Source: Clostridia bacterium
Lineage (GTDB): Bacteria > Bacillota > Clostridia > Oscillospirales > SIG627
Length of the DNA: 33,911 nucleotides
Reading direction: 5' to 3'
Assembly: GCA_017537265.1 (NCBI GenBank)
Contig: JAFYLE010000140.1
Location: forward strand, 1-33,911
In this document: positions 21,816-30,948 of the stretch, in pieces
Layout of the letters: each line of letters opens with the position of its first letter
Numbering within the stretch: position 1 is the stretch's first letter
Notes under the pieces: generated by a model
Database searches by the model: none
What the model was told of the DNA's origin: nothing
What the model saw: the letters and a program-made list of their open reading frames with translations, nothing else
Translations under genes and position numbers: made by a program

Positions 21816-21843
21816 AAAAGCCGCTGAAACAGCGGCTTTTTTT
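21816..21843 (+). terminator. Intrinsic terminator after the small helical gene
   Basis: An 11 bp perfect stem (21816-21826 with 21830-21840, loop AAA) is followed by a T run. Confidence 0.92.
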
Positions 21844-21868
21844 GTTTGTGCTTCCCGTGATTTTTTGT

Positions 21869-21897
21869 TTGCAAAATGCGCGTAAATCTGTTATAAT
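21869..21897 (+). promoter_or_regulatory. Upstream rpmE promoter
   Basis: TTGCAA at 21869-21874 and consensus TATAAT at 21892-21897 are 17 bp apart. It is the first of two promoters in front of rpmE. Confidence 0.7.
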
Positions 21898-21983
21898 AAA
21901 TGCGGAAATTTGCTGCGCAAACGCTTGTTTTTGACCCCGCATCGCCTTTGCGGCGCAGGGAAAGAAAATATTTCAAAAAACAC

Positions 21984-22012
21984 TTGCATTTTCTCGTCTT
22001 GTGTGTTATACT
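21984..22012 (+). promoter_or_regulatory. Proximal rpmE promoter
   Basis: TTGCAT at 21984-21989 and TATACT at 22007-22012 are 17 bp apart, 38 bases before the rpmE start. Confidence 0.75.
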
Positions 22013-22049
22013 TCCAAGGTATCTTGAAAACACACATGAGGAGATAGCT

Positions 22050-22250
22050 ATGAAAAACGGAATCCATCCCGAATACAAAGACACCGTGATTGTTTGCGCT
22101 TGCGGTGCTGAATATCCGACCCGCTCCACCAAGCAGGACCTGCACATTGACATCTGTGCAAAGTGCCATCCGTTCTTCACCGGCAAGCAGAAGTTTGTCG
22201 ATGCCGGCGGTCGCGTGGACAAGTTCAAGAAGCGTTTCAACCGCGCATAA
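22050..22250 (+). CDS. rpmE: 50S ribosomal protein L31, zinc-binding type
   Basis: This 66-residue protein begins [12 protein letters not shown], the family's normal N-terminus. The frame is open back to 21900, but GAGGAGA directly before ATG 22050 and family length fix the start. Cysteines at CAC and CAKC provide the zinc site of the RpmE (C+) form, as opposed to the zinc-independent RpmE2/YtiA form. L31 sits at the subunit interface of the ribosome. Two tandem promoters precede it. Confidence 0.97.
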   Translation: MKNGIHPEYKDTVIVCACGAEYPTRSTKQDLHIDICAKCHPFFTGKQKFVDAGGRVDKFKKRFNRA

Positions 22251-22296
22251 GTTTGCGCCTGCTTCTTGCGCGCCCCAGTGGCAAGTCAAGAGAACG

Positions 22297-22329
22297 AAAG
22301 AGCGGTACCGGTCGGTGCCGCTCTTTTTT
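22297..22329 (+). terminator. Intrinsic terminator after rpmE
   Basis: AGAGCGG and CCGCTCT form the core of a stem with a T run after it. Only 17 bases separate it from the hflX start and no promoter is visible in between, so hflX may depend on read-through. Confidence 0.85.
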
Positions 22330-22346
22330 CATATTCCGGGAGACTT

Positions 22347-23663
22347 ATGGACAAACAATTATTTCATACGGAAAATTTTGAGGCGGACGGAGAGATCCGG
22401 GCCGTCTTAGTCGGCGTTCTGGAAGGGCACATGTCGCAGGACGACTTGGAAAGTGCTTTTCTTGAGCTGGAGCGCCTTTGCGATACGGCAGGCCTTTCGG
22501 TAGTCGCCACACTTTCGCAGGCATTGGAGCGCACCGTTTCCGCAACCTGCATCGGTTCGGGCAAACTCAAGGAACTCTCCGAGCTTTGCGACGCGCAGGA
22601 GGTCTCTGTGGTCGTGTTTGATACCGACCTCACTCCGAGCCAGATCAAGAACGTTGAAGACGCGATCTCTCGTGATGTTCGTGTCATTGACCGCACCATG
22701 CTCATCTTGGACATCTTCGCCAAAAACGCCGTTACGGGCGAGGGCATGCTGCAGGTCGAGATCGCACAACTTAAGTATAACGTACCTCGCTTGACGGGCA
22801 AGGGCGTCGAACTTTCCCGTCTCGGCGGCGGCATCGGCACCCGCGGACCGGGTGAATCCAAGCTTGAGACTGACCGACGTCACGTGCGGCGAAAAATTGC
22901 CGCATTGGAGGAAAAGCTTGCGGAGCTTTCCAAGTCCCGTGCCCTGCGCCGCAAGTCCAGAGCCGCGGGCGGTATCCCGCAGATCACCATTGCGGGTTAT
23001 ACCAACGCAGGCAAGTCCACTTTGCTCAACCATTTGACAAAAGCGGGTATTTTGGCGGAGGATAGGCTGTTTGCCACGCTGGATCCCACCACCCGCCGTA
23101 TGAAACTTCTCGGCGCGGGGGAGATCCTTTTGACTGACACCGTCGGCTTTATCGACCGACTGCCGCACTCGCTTGTGGAGGCGTTTGCCTCAACGCTTGA
23201 CGAGGTCGCGTACGCAGACCTCGTGTTGGTCGTTTTGGACGCTTCAAGCGAGGCGCTTGAGCGTCATCTCTCCGTCACGCAGGAACTGCTTGCGGAGATC
23301 TTTGAAAAACGCAAAGTCCCCGCCGCTCCCGTTATTTACGTGTATAACAAGTGTGATTTGCTTGCCCGCGGGGAGCGTGCCGCCATCGGCAAAATGGCGG
23401 GTGAGACCAACGTGTTCATCTCCGCCGCGACGGGCGAGGGGATCGAGTCTCTCTTGTCTGCCGTGGAGGAAAAACTTTCCGAATTGCGCCGCCGCACGTG
23501 CTTTCACGTGCCGCACGGCAGGGAAGACGAGTGGAGTTTTCTTTATCGTCGCGCCACCGTGGAGAAGGTGGAATATTTGGAAGACTGTGTCGAGATCGTT
23601 GCCGTGGCGGACGCGGAATCCCGCGGCAAATTGCGCCAATACATCACCAAGGAGTCTGTATGA
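22347..23663 (+). CDS. hflX: GTPase HflX
   Basis: From ATG 22347 (GGGAG just upstream) this is a 438-residue protein. HflX binds the 50S subunit and helps split stalled ribosomes. The N-terminal domain carries VSATCIGSGKLKEL and a linker GIGTRGPGESKLETDRRHVRRKIAALEEKL, both typical of HflX. The GTPase domain has GYTNAGKSTLLN near residue 218 (G1), a G2 region around FATLDPTTRRM, DTVGFIDRLP (G3) and NKCD (G4). The stop overlaps the start of the topoisomerase A gene by four bases, so the two are translationally coupled, an unusual partnership. Confidence 0.95.
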   Translation: MDKQLFHTENFEADGEIRAVLVGVLEGHMSQDDLESAFLELERLCDTAGLSVVATLSQALERTVSATCIGSGKLKELSELCDAQEVSVVVFDTDLTPSQIKNVEDAISRDVRVIDRTMLILDIFAKNAVTGEGMLQVEIAQLKYNVPRLTGKGVELSRLGGGIGTRGPGESKLETDRRHVRRKIAALEEKLAELSKSRALRRKSRAAGGIPQITIAGYTNAGKSTLLNHLTKAGILAEDRLFATLDPTTRRMKLLGAGEILLTDTVGFIDRLPHSLVEAFASTLDEVAYADLVLVVLDASSEALERHLSVTQELLAEIFEKRKVPAAPVIYVYNKCDLLARGERAAIGKMAGETNVFISAATGEGIESLLSAVEEKLSELRRRTCFHVPHGREDEWSFLYRRATVEKVEYLEDCVEIVAVADAESRGKLRQYITKESV

Positions 23664-25888
23664 AAAAAGCCCGTAAGACGCTGGAAAAACAAAAGACCGC
23701 GCTTCCTCCCGCACCGATTCGTGAGGAGAACATCACCGATACCCTGCGCGAGAATTATATGCCCTACAGTATGAGCGTTATCGTTTCGCGCGCCAGTCCG
23801 GAGATCGATGGTTTTAAGCCCGCGCACCGCAAACTGCTTTATACCATGTACCTCATGGGGTTGCTTGACAGCGCCCGCACCAAGAGTGCCAACGTTGTCG
23901 GCGCAACCATGAAGCTCAACCCCCACGGAGACGCCGCCATTTACGAAACCATGGTGCGCCTGACCCGCGGCAACGGTGCTCTTCTGCATCCTTTCGTGGA
24001 CTCCAAGGGTAGCTTCGGTCGCAAGTATTCCAAGATGGCATACGCCGCCTCCCGTTACACCGAGGTCAAACTTGACCCCATTTGCAACGAGATCTTCTCG
24101 GGCATCAAGGCGGACGCGGTGGATATGGTCGACAACTACGACGGCCAACTCAAAGAGCCCGTTTTGCTTCCCACGCGTTTTCCGAATATTTTGGTCTCGC
24201 CCAATACCGGCATCGCCGTCGGTCTGGCGAGCTCCATCTGTTCGTTCAACCTACGCGAGGTATGCGACACGACCATCGCTCTTATTCGTGACCCCAACGC
24301 CAACTTGTTTGAGACCTTGAAGGCGCCGGACTTTTCCACCGGCGGCGAACTGATCTACGACCACGCCGTCATGGAGGAGATCTACCGCACGGGTCGCGGC
24401 AGCGTCAAACTGCGTTCCAAGTGGCGTTATCTCAAAGACGACGCTTGCATTGAGATCTATGAGATCCCGTATTCCACGGACGTGGAGACCATTCAGGAAG
24501 CCATCATCAAACTTGTCAAAGACGGCAAGTATAAGGAAATTTCCGACGTTCGCGACGAGACGGACCTCTCCGGTTTGAAACTCGTCATCGACCTGAAGCA
24601 TAAGACGACCGATCCCGCCCGCGTTATGGCGCGCCTTATGAAGGACACCCCGCTGCAGACCACCTTCCCCTGCAATTTCAACGTCCTCATCGGCGGCAGC
24701 CCGCAACTGCTGGGCGTGCGCGAAATTTTGGAGGAATGGCATGCGTTTCGCCGCGAGTGCCTGAAGCGCGAGCTGTTCCACGAACTGTCTCAAAAGCGCG
24801 ACAGACTGCACCTTTTGCAAGGTCTTGCCAAGATCCTCTTGGATATCGACCGCGCCATTGCCATCATCCGTCACACCGCGGAGGAAAGTCTGGTCATTCC
24901 CAACTTGATGGAGGGCTTTGACATCGACCGTATTCAGGCGGAGTATATCGCGGAGATCCGTCTGCGCCATTTGAACCGCGAGTATATCTTGAAGCGCACT
25001 GCCGAGACCGAGGATCTGGAGAAAGCCATTGCCGATCTGGAGGCTATTCTCAACTCTTCGCGCCGTCAGGATACCCTCATCATTAAGCAGCTGGAAGAGA
25101 TCTCCAAGAAGTACGGCATCGACCGTAAGACGGAGATCCTCTACGACGTGGACGACTCCATCGATCTTACTCAGGAGCCGGAGAAGGAAGAGTTCTTCCA
25201 CGTCACCATGACCGAGCAGGGCTATTTCAAGAAGATCCCGCGTCTCTCCATCCGTGCCGCAGACGAGCAGAAACTTAAGGATGGTGACGCCGTCGCGTTT
25301 TCGGCGGAGGTTTCCACCTTTGCAGAACTTCTGTTTTTCACCGATCGCGCGCAGGTGTATAAGGCACGCCTCGGCGATTTCGACGCCACAAAAGCAAGCG
25401 CCTTGGGTGATTATATCCCCGGCAAGCTCGGCTTTGACGAAGGGGAAAAGGTCGCGTGGTTCCTGCCCGTCAAGGAATTTACGGGACAGATCTTCATCGC
25501 CTTTGAAAACGGTAAATGCGTGCGTTTCCCGCTTGCCGTTTATCAGACCAAGTCCAACCGCAAGAAGCTCTCGCCCGCCTTTTCCGACGCCTCTCCCGCC
25601 GTCGGCTTCTGTCATTTGCAGAGCGGAGAAGTGCGCGACGTGTTCCTGCAGACTTACAACGGCAAGAGCGCACTCTTCAAGTCTGCTCTTGTCAGTGAGA
25701 AGGCCACCCGCACCAGCGCCGGCATTCAGGCCATGGCCATGAAGCGCGGGGATCGCGTGCGTCTCATGGTGGCGGTGGAACCGGGTGATACCACCTACGC
25801 TAAGTGCCGCAAGATCAAATTGCCAACCCCCGGCGTCATTTTCAACCCCATCGACCCCGTGGAGAATCAGACCAAACTTGAGTTTTGA
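23660..25888 (+). CDS. Divergent type IIA topoisomerase, DNA-cleaving (GyrA/ParC-like) subunit
   Basis: This 742-residue protein starts at ATG 23660 after AAGGAG, overlapping the hflX stop. The N-terminal winged-helix and tower region is intact: YSMSVIVSRASPEIDGFKPAHRKLLYTMYLMGL, NPHGDAAIYETMVRL, DSKGSFGRKYSKMAYAASRYTEVKL. The catalytic Tyr is residue 133. A coiled-coil with IRLRHLNREYI follows, then a beta-rich C-terminal region of about 230 residues. The C-terminal part is shorter than in GyrA and I see no clear GyrA box, so ParC-like (decatenating) activity is at least as likely as gyrase; this is inference. Its partner is the B subunit at 16489-18597, encoded apart. A new promoter follows immediately. 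Confidence 0.9.
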   Translation: MKKARKTLEKQKTALPPAPIREENITDTLRENYMPYSMSVIVSRASPEIDGFKPAHRKLLYTMYLMGLLDSARTKSANVVGATMKLNPHGDAAIYETMVRLTRGNGALLHPFVDSKGSFGRKYSKMAYAASRYTEVKLDPICNEIFSGIKADAVDMVDNYDGQLKEPVLLPTRFPNILVSPNTGIAVGLASSICSFNLREVCDTTIALIRDPNANLFETLKAPDFSTGGELIYDHAVMEEIYRTGRGSVKLRSKWRYLKDDACIEIYEIPYSTDVETIQEAIIKLVKDGKYKEISDVRDETDLSGLKLVIDLKHKTTDPARVMARLMKDTPLQTTFPCNFNVLIGGSPQLLGVREILEEWHAFRRECLKRELFHELSQKRDRLHLLQGLAKILLDIDRAIAIIRHTAEESLVIPNLMEGFDIDRIQAEYIAEIRLRHLNREYILKRTAETEDLEKAIADLEAILNSSRRQDTLIIKQLEEISKKYGIDRKTEILYDVDDSIDLTQEPEKEEFFHVTMTEQGYFKKIPRLSIRAADEQKLKDGDAVAFSAEVSTFAELLFFTDRAQVYKARLGDFDATKASALGDYIPGKLGFDEGEKVAWFLPVKEFTGQIFIAFENGKCVRFPLAVYQTKSNRKKLSPAFSDASPAVGFCHLQSGEVRDVFLQTYNGKSALFKSALVSEKATRTSAGIQAMAMKRGDRVRLMVAVEPGDTTYAKCRKIKLPTPGVIFNPIDPVENQTKLEF

Positions 25889-25889
25889 C

Positions 25890-25918
25890 TTTACAAAAAC
25901 TGAATAAATTGTTATAAT
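25890..25918 (+). promoter_or_regulatory. Promoter of the yybS-gdpP-rplI-dnaB operon
   Basis: TTTACA at 25890-25895 and consensus TATAAT at 25913-25918 are 17 bp apart, immediately after the topoisomerase A stop codon. Confidence 0.78.
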
Positions 25919-25933
25919 AATATTTCTAATATA

Positions 25934-25965
25934 AGCTTTTCCTGCGCACGCGCGCAGGAAAGGCT
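25934..25965 (+). other. Strong hairpin in the yybS leader
   Basis: TTTCCTGCGC at 25938-25947 pairs perfectly with 25952-25961 (loop ACGC), extended by four more pairs with one G-U. It has no T run, so it is not a typical terminator. It lies between the promoter and the ribosome binding site and could stabilise the mRNA or control its translation. Confidence 0.7.
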
Positions 25966-25982
25966 CTGTTTCGGAGTGTATT

Positions 25983-27086
25983 ATGGATCAGGCGCCTCAG
26001 GCAAAAAGTCGCACGGCAAGGTTGTTTTCCGTTCTTTTTTCGGAAGCTCTCTTGCTTGTGTTTTCGTTTTTGGCAGGCGGCATTTTTGCGCTGGATCTCT
26101 TTGATTACGGCTATAGCGTTGCCGCATGCTTCGTCTTGCTGTCCGTGCTGTTTTCTTCTCTTTGCGCCGTCATTTTGGCGTTTGTCAACCTGAAGAATCG
26201 CAATGTCCTGTGGGCGATCGCCCCCATTGTCGGTTACGGCGTCGCGGCGGCATTCGGCTTCTCGCTGTATATGATCCCCGTGTGGGTGATCACCGTTGGC
26301 GGCGCGGAGCTTCTGTACTTTTTGTTCTGGAAGAAGACGGCGCGCCTTCCGCTCGTCGCCTCTTTTTCCGCCCTTTGCACGGTGTGCGTGCTCGCCGTGC
26401 TTTTCTTACACGCGCGCGCGCGATTTGGTGCGTTTGACGTGCAGGTGATCTTGCAGTTTATCCAAACGCGTGTCGGCGACTTTGTGAGAACCGTGTATGA
26501 ACTTGCCGCCGAGTTCGGCATGACGGAAGGGGCCTTGGCACTTGGAAGCGCAGAGGACGTCGTTCGTGCGATCTCCACTTCTGCGGTGCTGTCTTTACCC
26601 GGCCTCTTTTTGTGCCCGCTCGTGTTTATCGCATACAGCATGAGTACCGTTTTGCGTCTTTTGACCAAGAAGAGCGGCGCGTTGCAGATCCTCTACGGTG
26701 AGGACGGATTTTTGCCTATGCCCACCGTCGTGACCGGCATCGTGTACCTCATCAGCCTTGTCGCAACGAATCTGCTTTACGCCGCACTTCCCACCGTTGC
26801 CGCGGCGGCAGCGTCCAATCTCTGCACCGTTTTGCAACTCGTCTTTGCCTTTGTCGGACTCGCGTTTCTCGTTCGTCCCCGCAGAGAGAGAAGAAAAGCA
26901 AATCTCGTCACAGCCCTCATCTCCGTCGTTGCCATCGCGGTATACGTTTGCGTCTCTGGTGCGGCCTTGACGTTTTTGTTGCTCGGAGTCTCCATGCTCG
27001 TCACCTTCGGCATTCCGGTGCTTTCTTACATCGGCCTTGCCGTTTCGTTGTTTACGTATTTCCGTTCCCGTCGCAAAGCCTCTTGA
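25983..27086 (+). CDS. YybS-like (DUF2232) membrane protein
   Basis: This 367-residue protein has about eight to nine membrane helices grouped in N-terminal (residues 15-140) and C-terminal (200-360) sets, separated by a more polar stretch (ARARFGAFDVQVI to ALGSAEDVV). Sequence alone identifies the family only weakly; position directly before gdpP, rplI and dnaB is the classical yybS-yybT-rplI-dnaC order of Bacillus, and size and layout fit DUF2232. Function is unknown. The C-terminus is basic (YFRSRRKAS). gdpP follows after 21 bases. Confidence 0.78.
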   Translation: MDQAPQAKSRTARLFSVLFSEALLLVFSFLAGGIFALDLFDYGYSVAACFVLLSVLFSSLCAVILAFVNLKNRNVLWAIAPIVGYGVAAAFGFSLYMIPVWVITVGGAELLYFLFWKKTARLPLVASFSALCTVCVLAVLFLHARARFGAFDVQVILQFIQTRVGDFVRTVYELAAEFGMTEGALALGSAEDVVRAISTSAVLSLPGLFLCPLVFIAYSMSTVLRLLTKKSGALQILYGEDGFLPMPTVVTGIVYLISLVATNLLYAALPTVAAAAASNLCTVLQLVFAFVGLAFLVRPRRERRKANLVTALISVVAIAVYVCVSGAALTFLLLGVSMLVTFGIPVLSYIGLAVSLFTYFRSRRKAS

Positions 27087-27107
27087 CCCACAGAAAGGAA
27101 TTGTGTT

Positions 27108-29093
27108 TTGAAGCAAACGAGTTATAACAAGTTTCGCGCAGGTGCCTTTTTCGCCTGCACGCTCGTCCTTTTGATTTTGTTCTCGGCGATCGTTGTTGCC
27201 ATGGATGCGCGCTTCTTGGTGCTCTGCGGCTGCCTTGTCGCCTTATTCGTGCTCGTCTTCGTGCTCTTTTCGCTTGCCGCCTCGCGCAGTGCGCGCCGTG
27301 CCCGCGGCGAGGGAGAGATGACGCAGAGCGTCTCCATGGACTTTTTGCACGCTTTTTCTCTGCCCACCTTGCTTTTGGGTGAGGAAGGTCAGATCCAGTG
27401 GTGCAACGAGGCATTCTCCACCTTGGTGGGGGAGGGTGCATCCGCCATCTATGGCGAGAACTTTAACCGTTTCCTGCCGGCGGACCTTCCCGTGAACGCT
27501 TTTGAGAAGCACGAGGGAGGGGAGATCGCCGTCAACGTCTCCGGCACGTCCTTTGATCTTTTGCCGCACGCTACGGCAGGCGGCTCGTACATCTGCGTGC
27601 TCATCGATCAGAGCGAACGCGAGTTTTTGCAAAACGAACTTGCCCGCAAGAATCCCGCCGTTCTTTTCCTGGCGGTCGATAACGTCTCCGATGACCCCGC
27701 CATGAGCGGCGCGGGCTACCGCACCGTCCTCTCCCGCATTTATCCGCTGTTAGAAGAGTGGGCACAGTCTCTTTCGGGCATCGTGCGCGAGTTTGGCCGT
27801 GACCGATACCTTGTCGTCTTGGAGGAGGAAAAACTCGAACAAGTGCGCGAGAGCAAGTTTGAGATCTTGGATCGCGTGCGCGCCCTGTCCGACGGTGTGG
27901 TGGAGATTCCCGTTACCGTTTCCGCGGGCGTCGCGTATCTCGACGGCACCCTGCACGAGAAGGAACTTGCCTCCTATCAGGCACTTGACATGGCACTTCA
28001 GCGCGGCGGTGACCAGGCCGTGTTTAAGGACCGCGACGGCACGCTGGAGTACTTCGGCGGCAGGACCAAGACCGTTCAGCGCCGCAGCCGTATCAAGAGC
28101 CGCATCATCGCAGGCCAACTCAAGAATCTCGTTTTGGCAAGTGAGCGCGTGATCGTCATGGGCCACGCCAATGCCGACCACGACTCCATCGGTGCCTGCG
28201 TCGGCCTTGCCCGTTTCTGTATGGAATTGGGCCGTCCCGTCAACATCGTCGCCAATCCGGGCGACGTCAATCTCAAGCCCATTTTAAAGACGCTTTCGGC
28301 CCTGCCTGAGTATGCAGACGTCTTTTTGGACGCCGCGAGCGCACAGGATCTCGTCTCACCCTCCACGCTTCTCATCGTGGCAGACGTGAACAACGTTCGC
28401 ACGTTTGAGTCCGCCGCTCTTTATGAGAACTCGCAGAACGTGGTCGTCATCGACCACCACCGCAAGTCGGACGAATTCATCGTCACCCCCAAGATCGCTT
28501 ACATCGATCCTGCCTGCTCGTCCACGTGCGAGATGGTCAGCGAAATTCTGGAACAGAGCCTTTCTCGCGGAAAACTGCAGAAGGAAGAAGCGGAGATCCT
28601 CTTTGCAGGCATCATGCTCGACACCAAGCAGTTTACGAGAAACACCGGCACGCGCACCTTTGCCGCCGCCCAGTTCTTGCGTGACGCAGACGCCAATCCC
28701 ACGCAGGCACAGCGTCTGTTCTCCACCAATCTCGAGACCATGCTCTCGGAATTGGATTTTGAGAAGAACGTCGTCATCTATCGCGACGTCATCGCCATCG
28801 CCGCAAGCGACAAGCCCGCCCGCTTGGCTGACAAGATCGCGGCAAGCCGCGCGGCGGATCGCCTCTTGAATTTGGAAAACGTGCAGGCGACCTTCGTGCT
28901 CTGCCGTATCGATGATTGTACCCACATCTCCGCGCGCAGCGCAGGTAAGGTGAACGTGCAGCTCATTCTGGAGCGCTTGCACGGCGGCGGCTATTTCGAT
29001 GCCGCGGGCGCTCAGCTCAAGGGTCTGGATTTTACGGGTGCCCTTGAATTGTTGAAAGAATCCATTGACGAATATTTGAACGTTGATCTATAA
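27108..29093 (+). CDS. gdpP: Cyclic-di-AMP phosphodiesterase GdpP
   Basis: This 661-residue membrane enzyme hydrolyses c-di-AMP to pApA. The start is TTG 27108, 8 bases after AGAAAGGA. Two N-terminal membrane helices (about residues 10-30 and 34-56) are followed by a PAS-like domain (about 75-165), a degenerate GGDEF domain (about 175-305) and the catalytic DHH-DHHA1 region. Metal-binding motifs are GHANADHDSIGAC, VADVNN and VVIDHHRKSDEF near residue 448; the C-terminal motif is GGGYFDAAGAQL. These residues look intact. It lies between yybS and rplI and ends 10 bases before rplI. Confidence 0.95.
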   Translation: MKQTSYNKFRAGAFFACTLVLLILFSAIVVAMDARFLVLCGCLVALFVLVFVLFSLAASRSARRARGEGEMTQSVSMDFLHAFSLPTLLLGEEGQIQWCNEAFSTLVGEGASAIYGENFNRFLPADLPVNAFEKHEGGEIAVNVSGTSFDLLPHATAGGSYICVLIDQSEREFLQNELARKNPAVLFLAVDNVSDDPAMSGAGYRTVLSRIYPLLEEWAQSLSGIVREFGRDRYLVVLEEEKLEQVRESKFEILDRVRALSDGVVEIPVTVSAGVAYLDGTLHEKELASYQALDMALQRGGDQAVFKDRDGTLEYFGGRTKTVQRRSRIKSRIIAGQLKNLVLASERVIVMGHANADHDSIGACVGLARFCMELGRPVNIVANPGDVNLKPILKTLSALPEYADVFLDAASAQDLVSPSTLLIVADVNNVRTFESAALYENSQNVVVIDHHRKSDEFIVTPKIAYIDPACSSTCEMVSEILEQSLSRGKLQKEEAEILFAGIMLDTKQFTRNTGTRTFAAAQFLRDADANPTQAQRLFSTNLETMLSELDFEKNVVIYRDVIAIAASDKPARLADKIAASRAADRLLNLENVQATFVLCRIDDCTHISARSAGKVNVQLILERLHGGGYFDAAGAQLKGLDFTGALELLKESIDEYLNVDL

Positions 29094-29103
29094 GGAGTAA
29101 ACC

Positions 29104-29547
29104 ATGAAAGTTTTCTTAAAACAGGATGTCAAAAATCTCGGCAAGGCCGGCACCATCGTGAACGTGTCCGACGGTTACGCCCGCAATTTCCTGTTCGCCC
29201 GCGGCCTTGCCGTGGAGGCGGATAAGAACGCACAGTCTCAGGCAAAGAATAAGGAGAGTGCCGAGGCGTATCGCCGCGAGCAGGAACTCGCGGCCGCCAA
29301 GGAGCTTGCTGCCAAGATTGCCGGCGTCAAGGTGAGCATCAAGGCGAGCGCAGGCGCCGACGGCAAACTTTACGGCTCCGTTACCGCCGCCCACATCGCT
29401 GACGCATTGAAGGAACAGACCAAGATCGAGGTGGACAAGCGCAAGATCGTGCTCGACGCACCCATTCGCACCTTCGGCACCTCTGTTTTGGATGTCAAGC
29501 TCACCTCCGGCGTTGTTGCCAAACTTACCGTTTCAGTGACCGAATAA
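29104..29547 (+). CDS. rplI: 50S ribosomal protein L9
   Basis: This 147-residue protein begins [16 protein letters not shown] and contains [16 protein letters not shown], the RNA-binding N-terminal domain of L9. A long charged connecting helix follows, then the C-terminal domain ([35 protein letters not shown]). Length is normal. It is preceded by AAGGAGT and sits in the usual gdpP-rplI-dnaB order. Confidence 0.97.
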   Translation: MKVFLKQDVKNLGKAGTIVNVSDGYARNFLFARGLAVEADKNAQSQAKNKESAEAYRREQELAAAKELAAKIAGVKVSIKASAGADGKLYGSVTAAHIADALKEQTKIEVDKRKIVLDAPIRTFGTSVLDVKLTSGVVAKLTVSVTE

Positions 29548-29577
29548 GCATTACAGCCCCGTTTGGAAAGGACCGTC

Positions 29578-30948
29578 ATGGACAACAATTTCTCGCAAAA
29601 CAGCGTGATCCGCAGCGTCCCCGCCTCTGTTGATGCGGAGCAGGCACTGCTCGGCGCGATTCTCATCGACAGCAAGAAGGTGGATGAAGTCGCATCCATT
29701 TTGAGCGTTGAGGACTTCTACATTGAAGCAAACGGCTCCATTTATGCCGCCGTGCTCGCATTGCAGCAGGGCAGGGGCAACGTGGACGCCGTCACCGTGC
29801 TGGAAGAACTGAAGAAAAACGGCGTCTTCCAGGAAAAAGAGGGTTATGCCTACCTCATGCAACTTGCAGAGAGCACTCCCTCGGTCTCCAACGTGCGCGA
29901 CTACGCGGAGATCATTCGCGACAAGTCTCTGCTTCGCCGCCTTATCCGCCTGACGGAAGAGGTGCGCGACGAGGCGTTCAGTCAGTCGCGTGAGGCGCAG
30001 GATATCCTGCAGGATGCGGAAGCGCTCATTTTTAAACTCACGCAGGGTTACGTCTCCGGCGAGTTTGTGACGATGGATCAGGCTTTCGTTGCACTCTTTA
30101 AGCGCTTGAAGGAGCTTAAGAGCAACAACGGTGCCCTCGGTATCAAGACTTATTATTCGCATCTGGACGACGTGCTCAACGGCATGGAGGAGGGGGATCT
30201 CGTCCTCGTCGGTGCCCGCCCCGGTATGGGTAAAACGAGTTTTGTTTTGAACATTGCCACCAACGTCGCCCGCCATATCCAAAAGAAGGTCGTCATCTTC
30301 TCTTTGGAAATGAGCACCGTGCAGATCGCCTCTCGTATTCTCTCTTCCGAGGCGCGCGTGTCTTCCAGCCGTATGCGCCGCGGTGATTTGAAGGATGACG
30401 ATTTTGCCAAATTTGCGGAGAGCGCAAACGCCCTCTGTCACAATCATAACATTTTAATCGACGATACCGCAGGCATCACCGTGAATGATATGCGCTCCAA
30501 GCTGCGCCGCATTGATGACCTCGGCCTTGTCGTCGTGGACTATCTGCAGCTCATGCGCGGCCACGGCAAACGTTACGACAATAAGGTCAACGAAGTGGCC
30601 GATATCACCTGGGGACTCAAGATGATGGCAAAGGAACTTAAGGTTCCCGTGCTTTTGTGCTCTCAGCTTTCCCGTTCCAACGAGAAATCCACGGGCGGTC
30701 AGCGCCGTCCGCAGGCATCCGACCTGCGCGATTCCGGTGCTATCGAGCAGGACGCGGATATGATCCTTTTGCTTTATAACCCCGAGCATAACAATCCCGA
30801 TCTCAAGGGTCAGTCGGGGTATGAGGTGGAATGTATCGTCGCCAAGAACCGTCACGGCGCGACCAAAACGGTCAAATTGTATTGGGAAGGCGAGTTTACC
30901 CGCTTCTCCACGGTCGAACATCAGTATGAAGAACCGCCGCAGGGCTGA
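29578..30948 (+). CDS. dnaB: Replicative DNA helicase
   Basis: From ATG 29578, 6 bases after GGAAAGGA, this is a 456-residue protein; TTG 29563 overlaps the ribosome binding site and is rejected. DnaB unwinds DNA at the replication fork as a hexamer. The N-terminal domain has IRSVPASVDAEQALLGAILID, typical of the family. The RecA-like C-terminal domain has Walker A GARPGMGKTS near residue 213, VIFSLEMS, Walker B VVVDYLQLM, LLCSQLSR and DLRDSGAIEQDADMILLL. Its 3' end overlaps the start of tilS by 23 bases. No intein or insertion is seen. Confidence 0.96.
   Translation: MDNNFSQNSVIRSVPASVDAEQALLGAILIDSKKVDEVASILSVEDFYIEANGSIYAAVLALQQGRGNVDAVTVLEELKKNGVFQEKEGYAYLMQLAESTPSVSNVRDYAEIIRDKSLLRRLIRLTEEVRDEAFSQSREAQDILQDAEALIFKLTQGYVSGEFVTMDQAFVALFKRLKELKSNNGALGIKTYYSHLDDVLNGMEEGDLVLVGARPGMGKTSFVLNIATNVARHIQKKVVIFSLEMSTVQIASRILSSEARVSSSRMRRGDLKDDDFAKFAESANALCHNHNILIDDTAGITVNDMRSKLRRIDDLGLVVVDYLQLMRGHGKRYDNKVNEVADITWGLKMMAKELKVPVLLCSQLSRSNEKSTGGQRRPQASDLRDSGAIEQDADMILLLYNPEHNNPDLKGQSGYEVECIVAKNRHGATKTVKLYWEGEFTRFSTVEHQYEEPPQG

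Noticed and set aside
21900-22049. N-terminal extension of rpmE
   Set aside because: It would precede the proximal promoter and add 50 residues to a normal-length L31.
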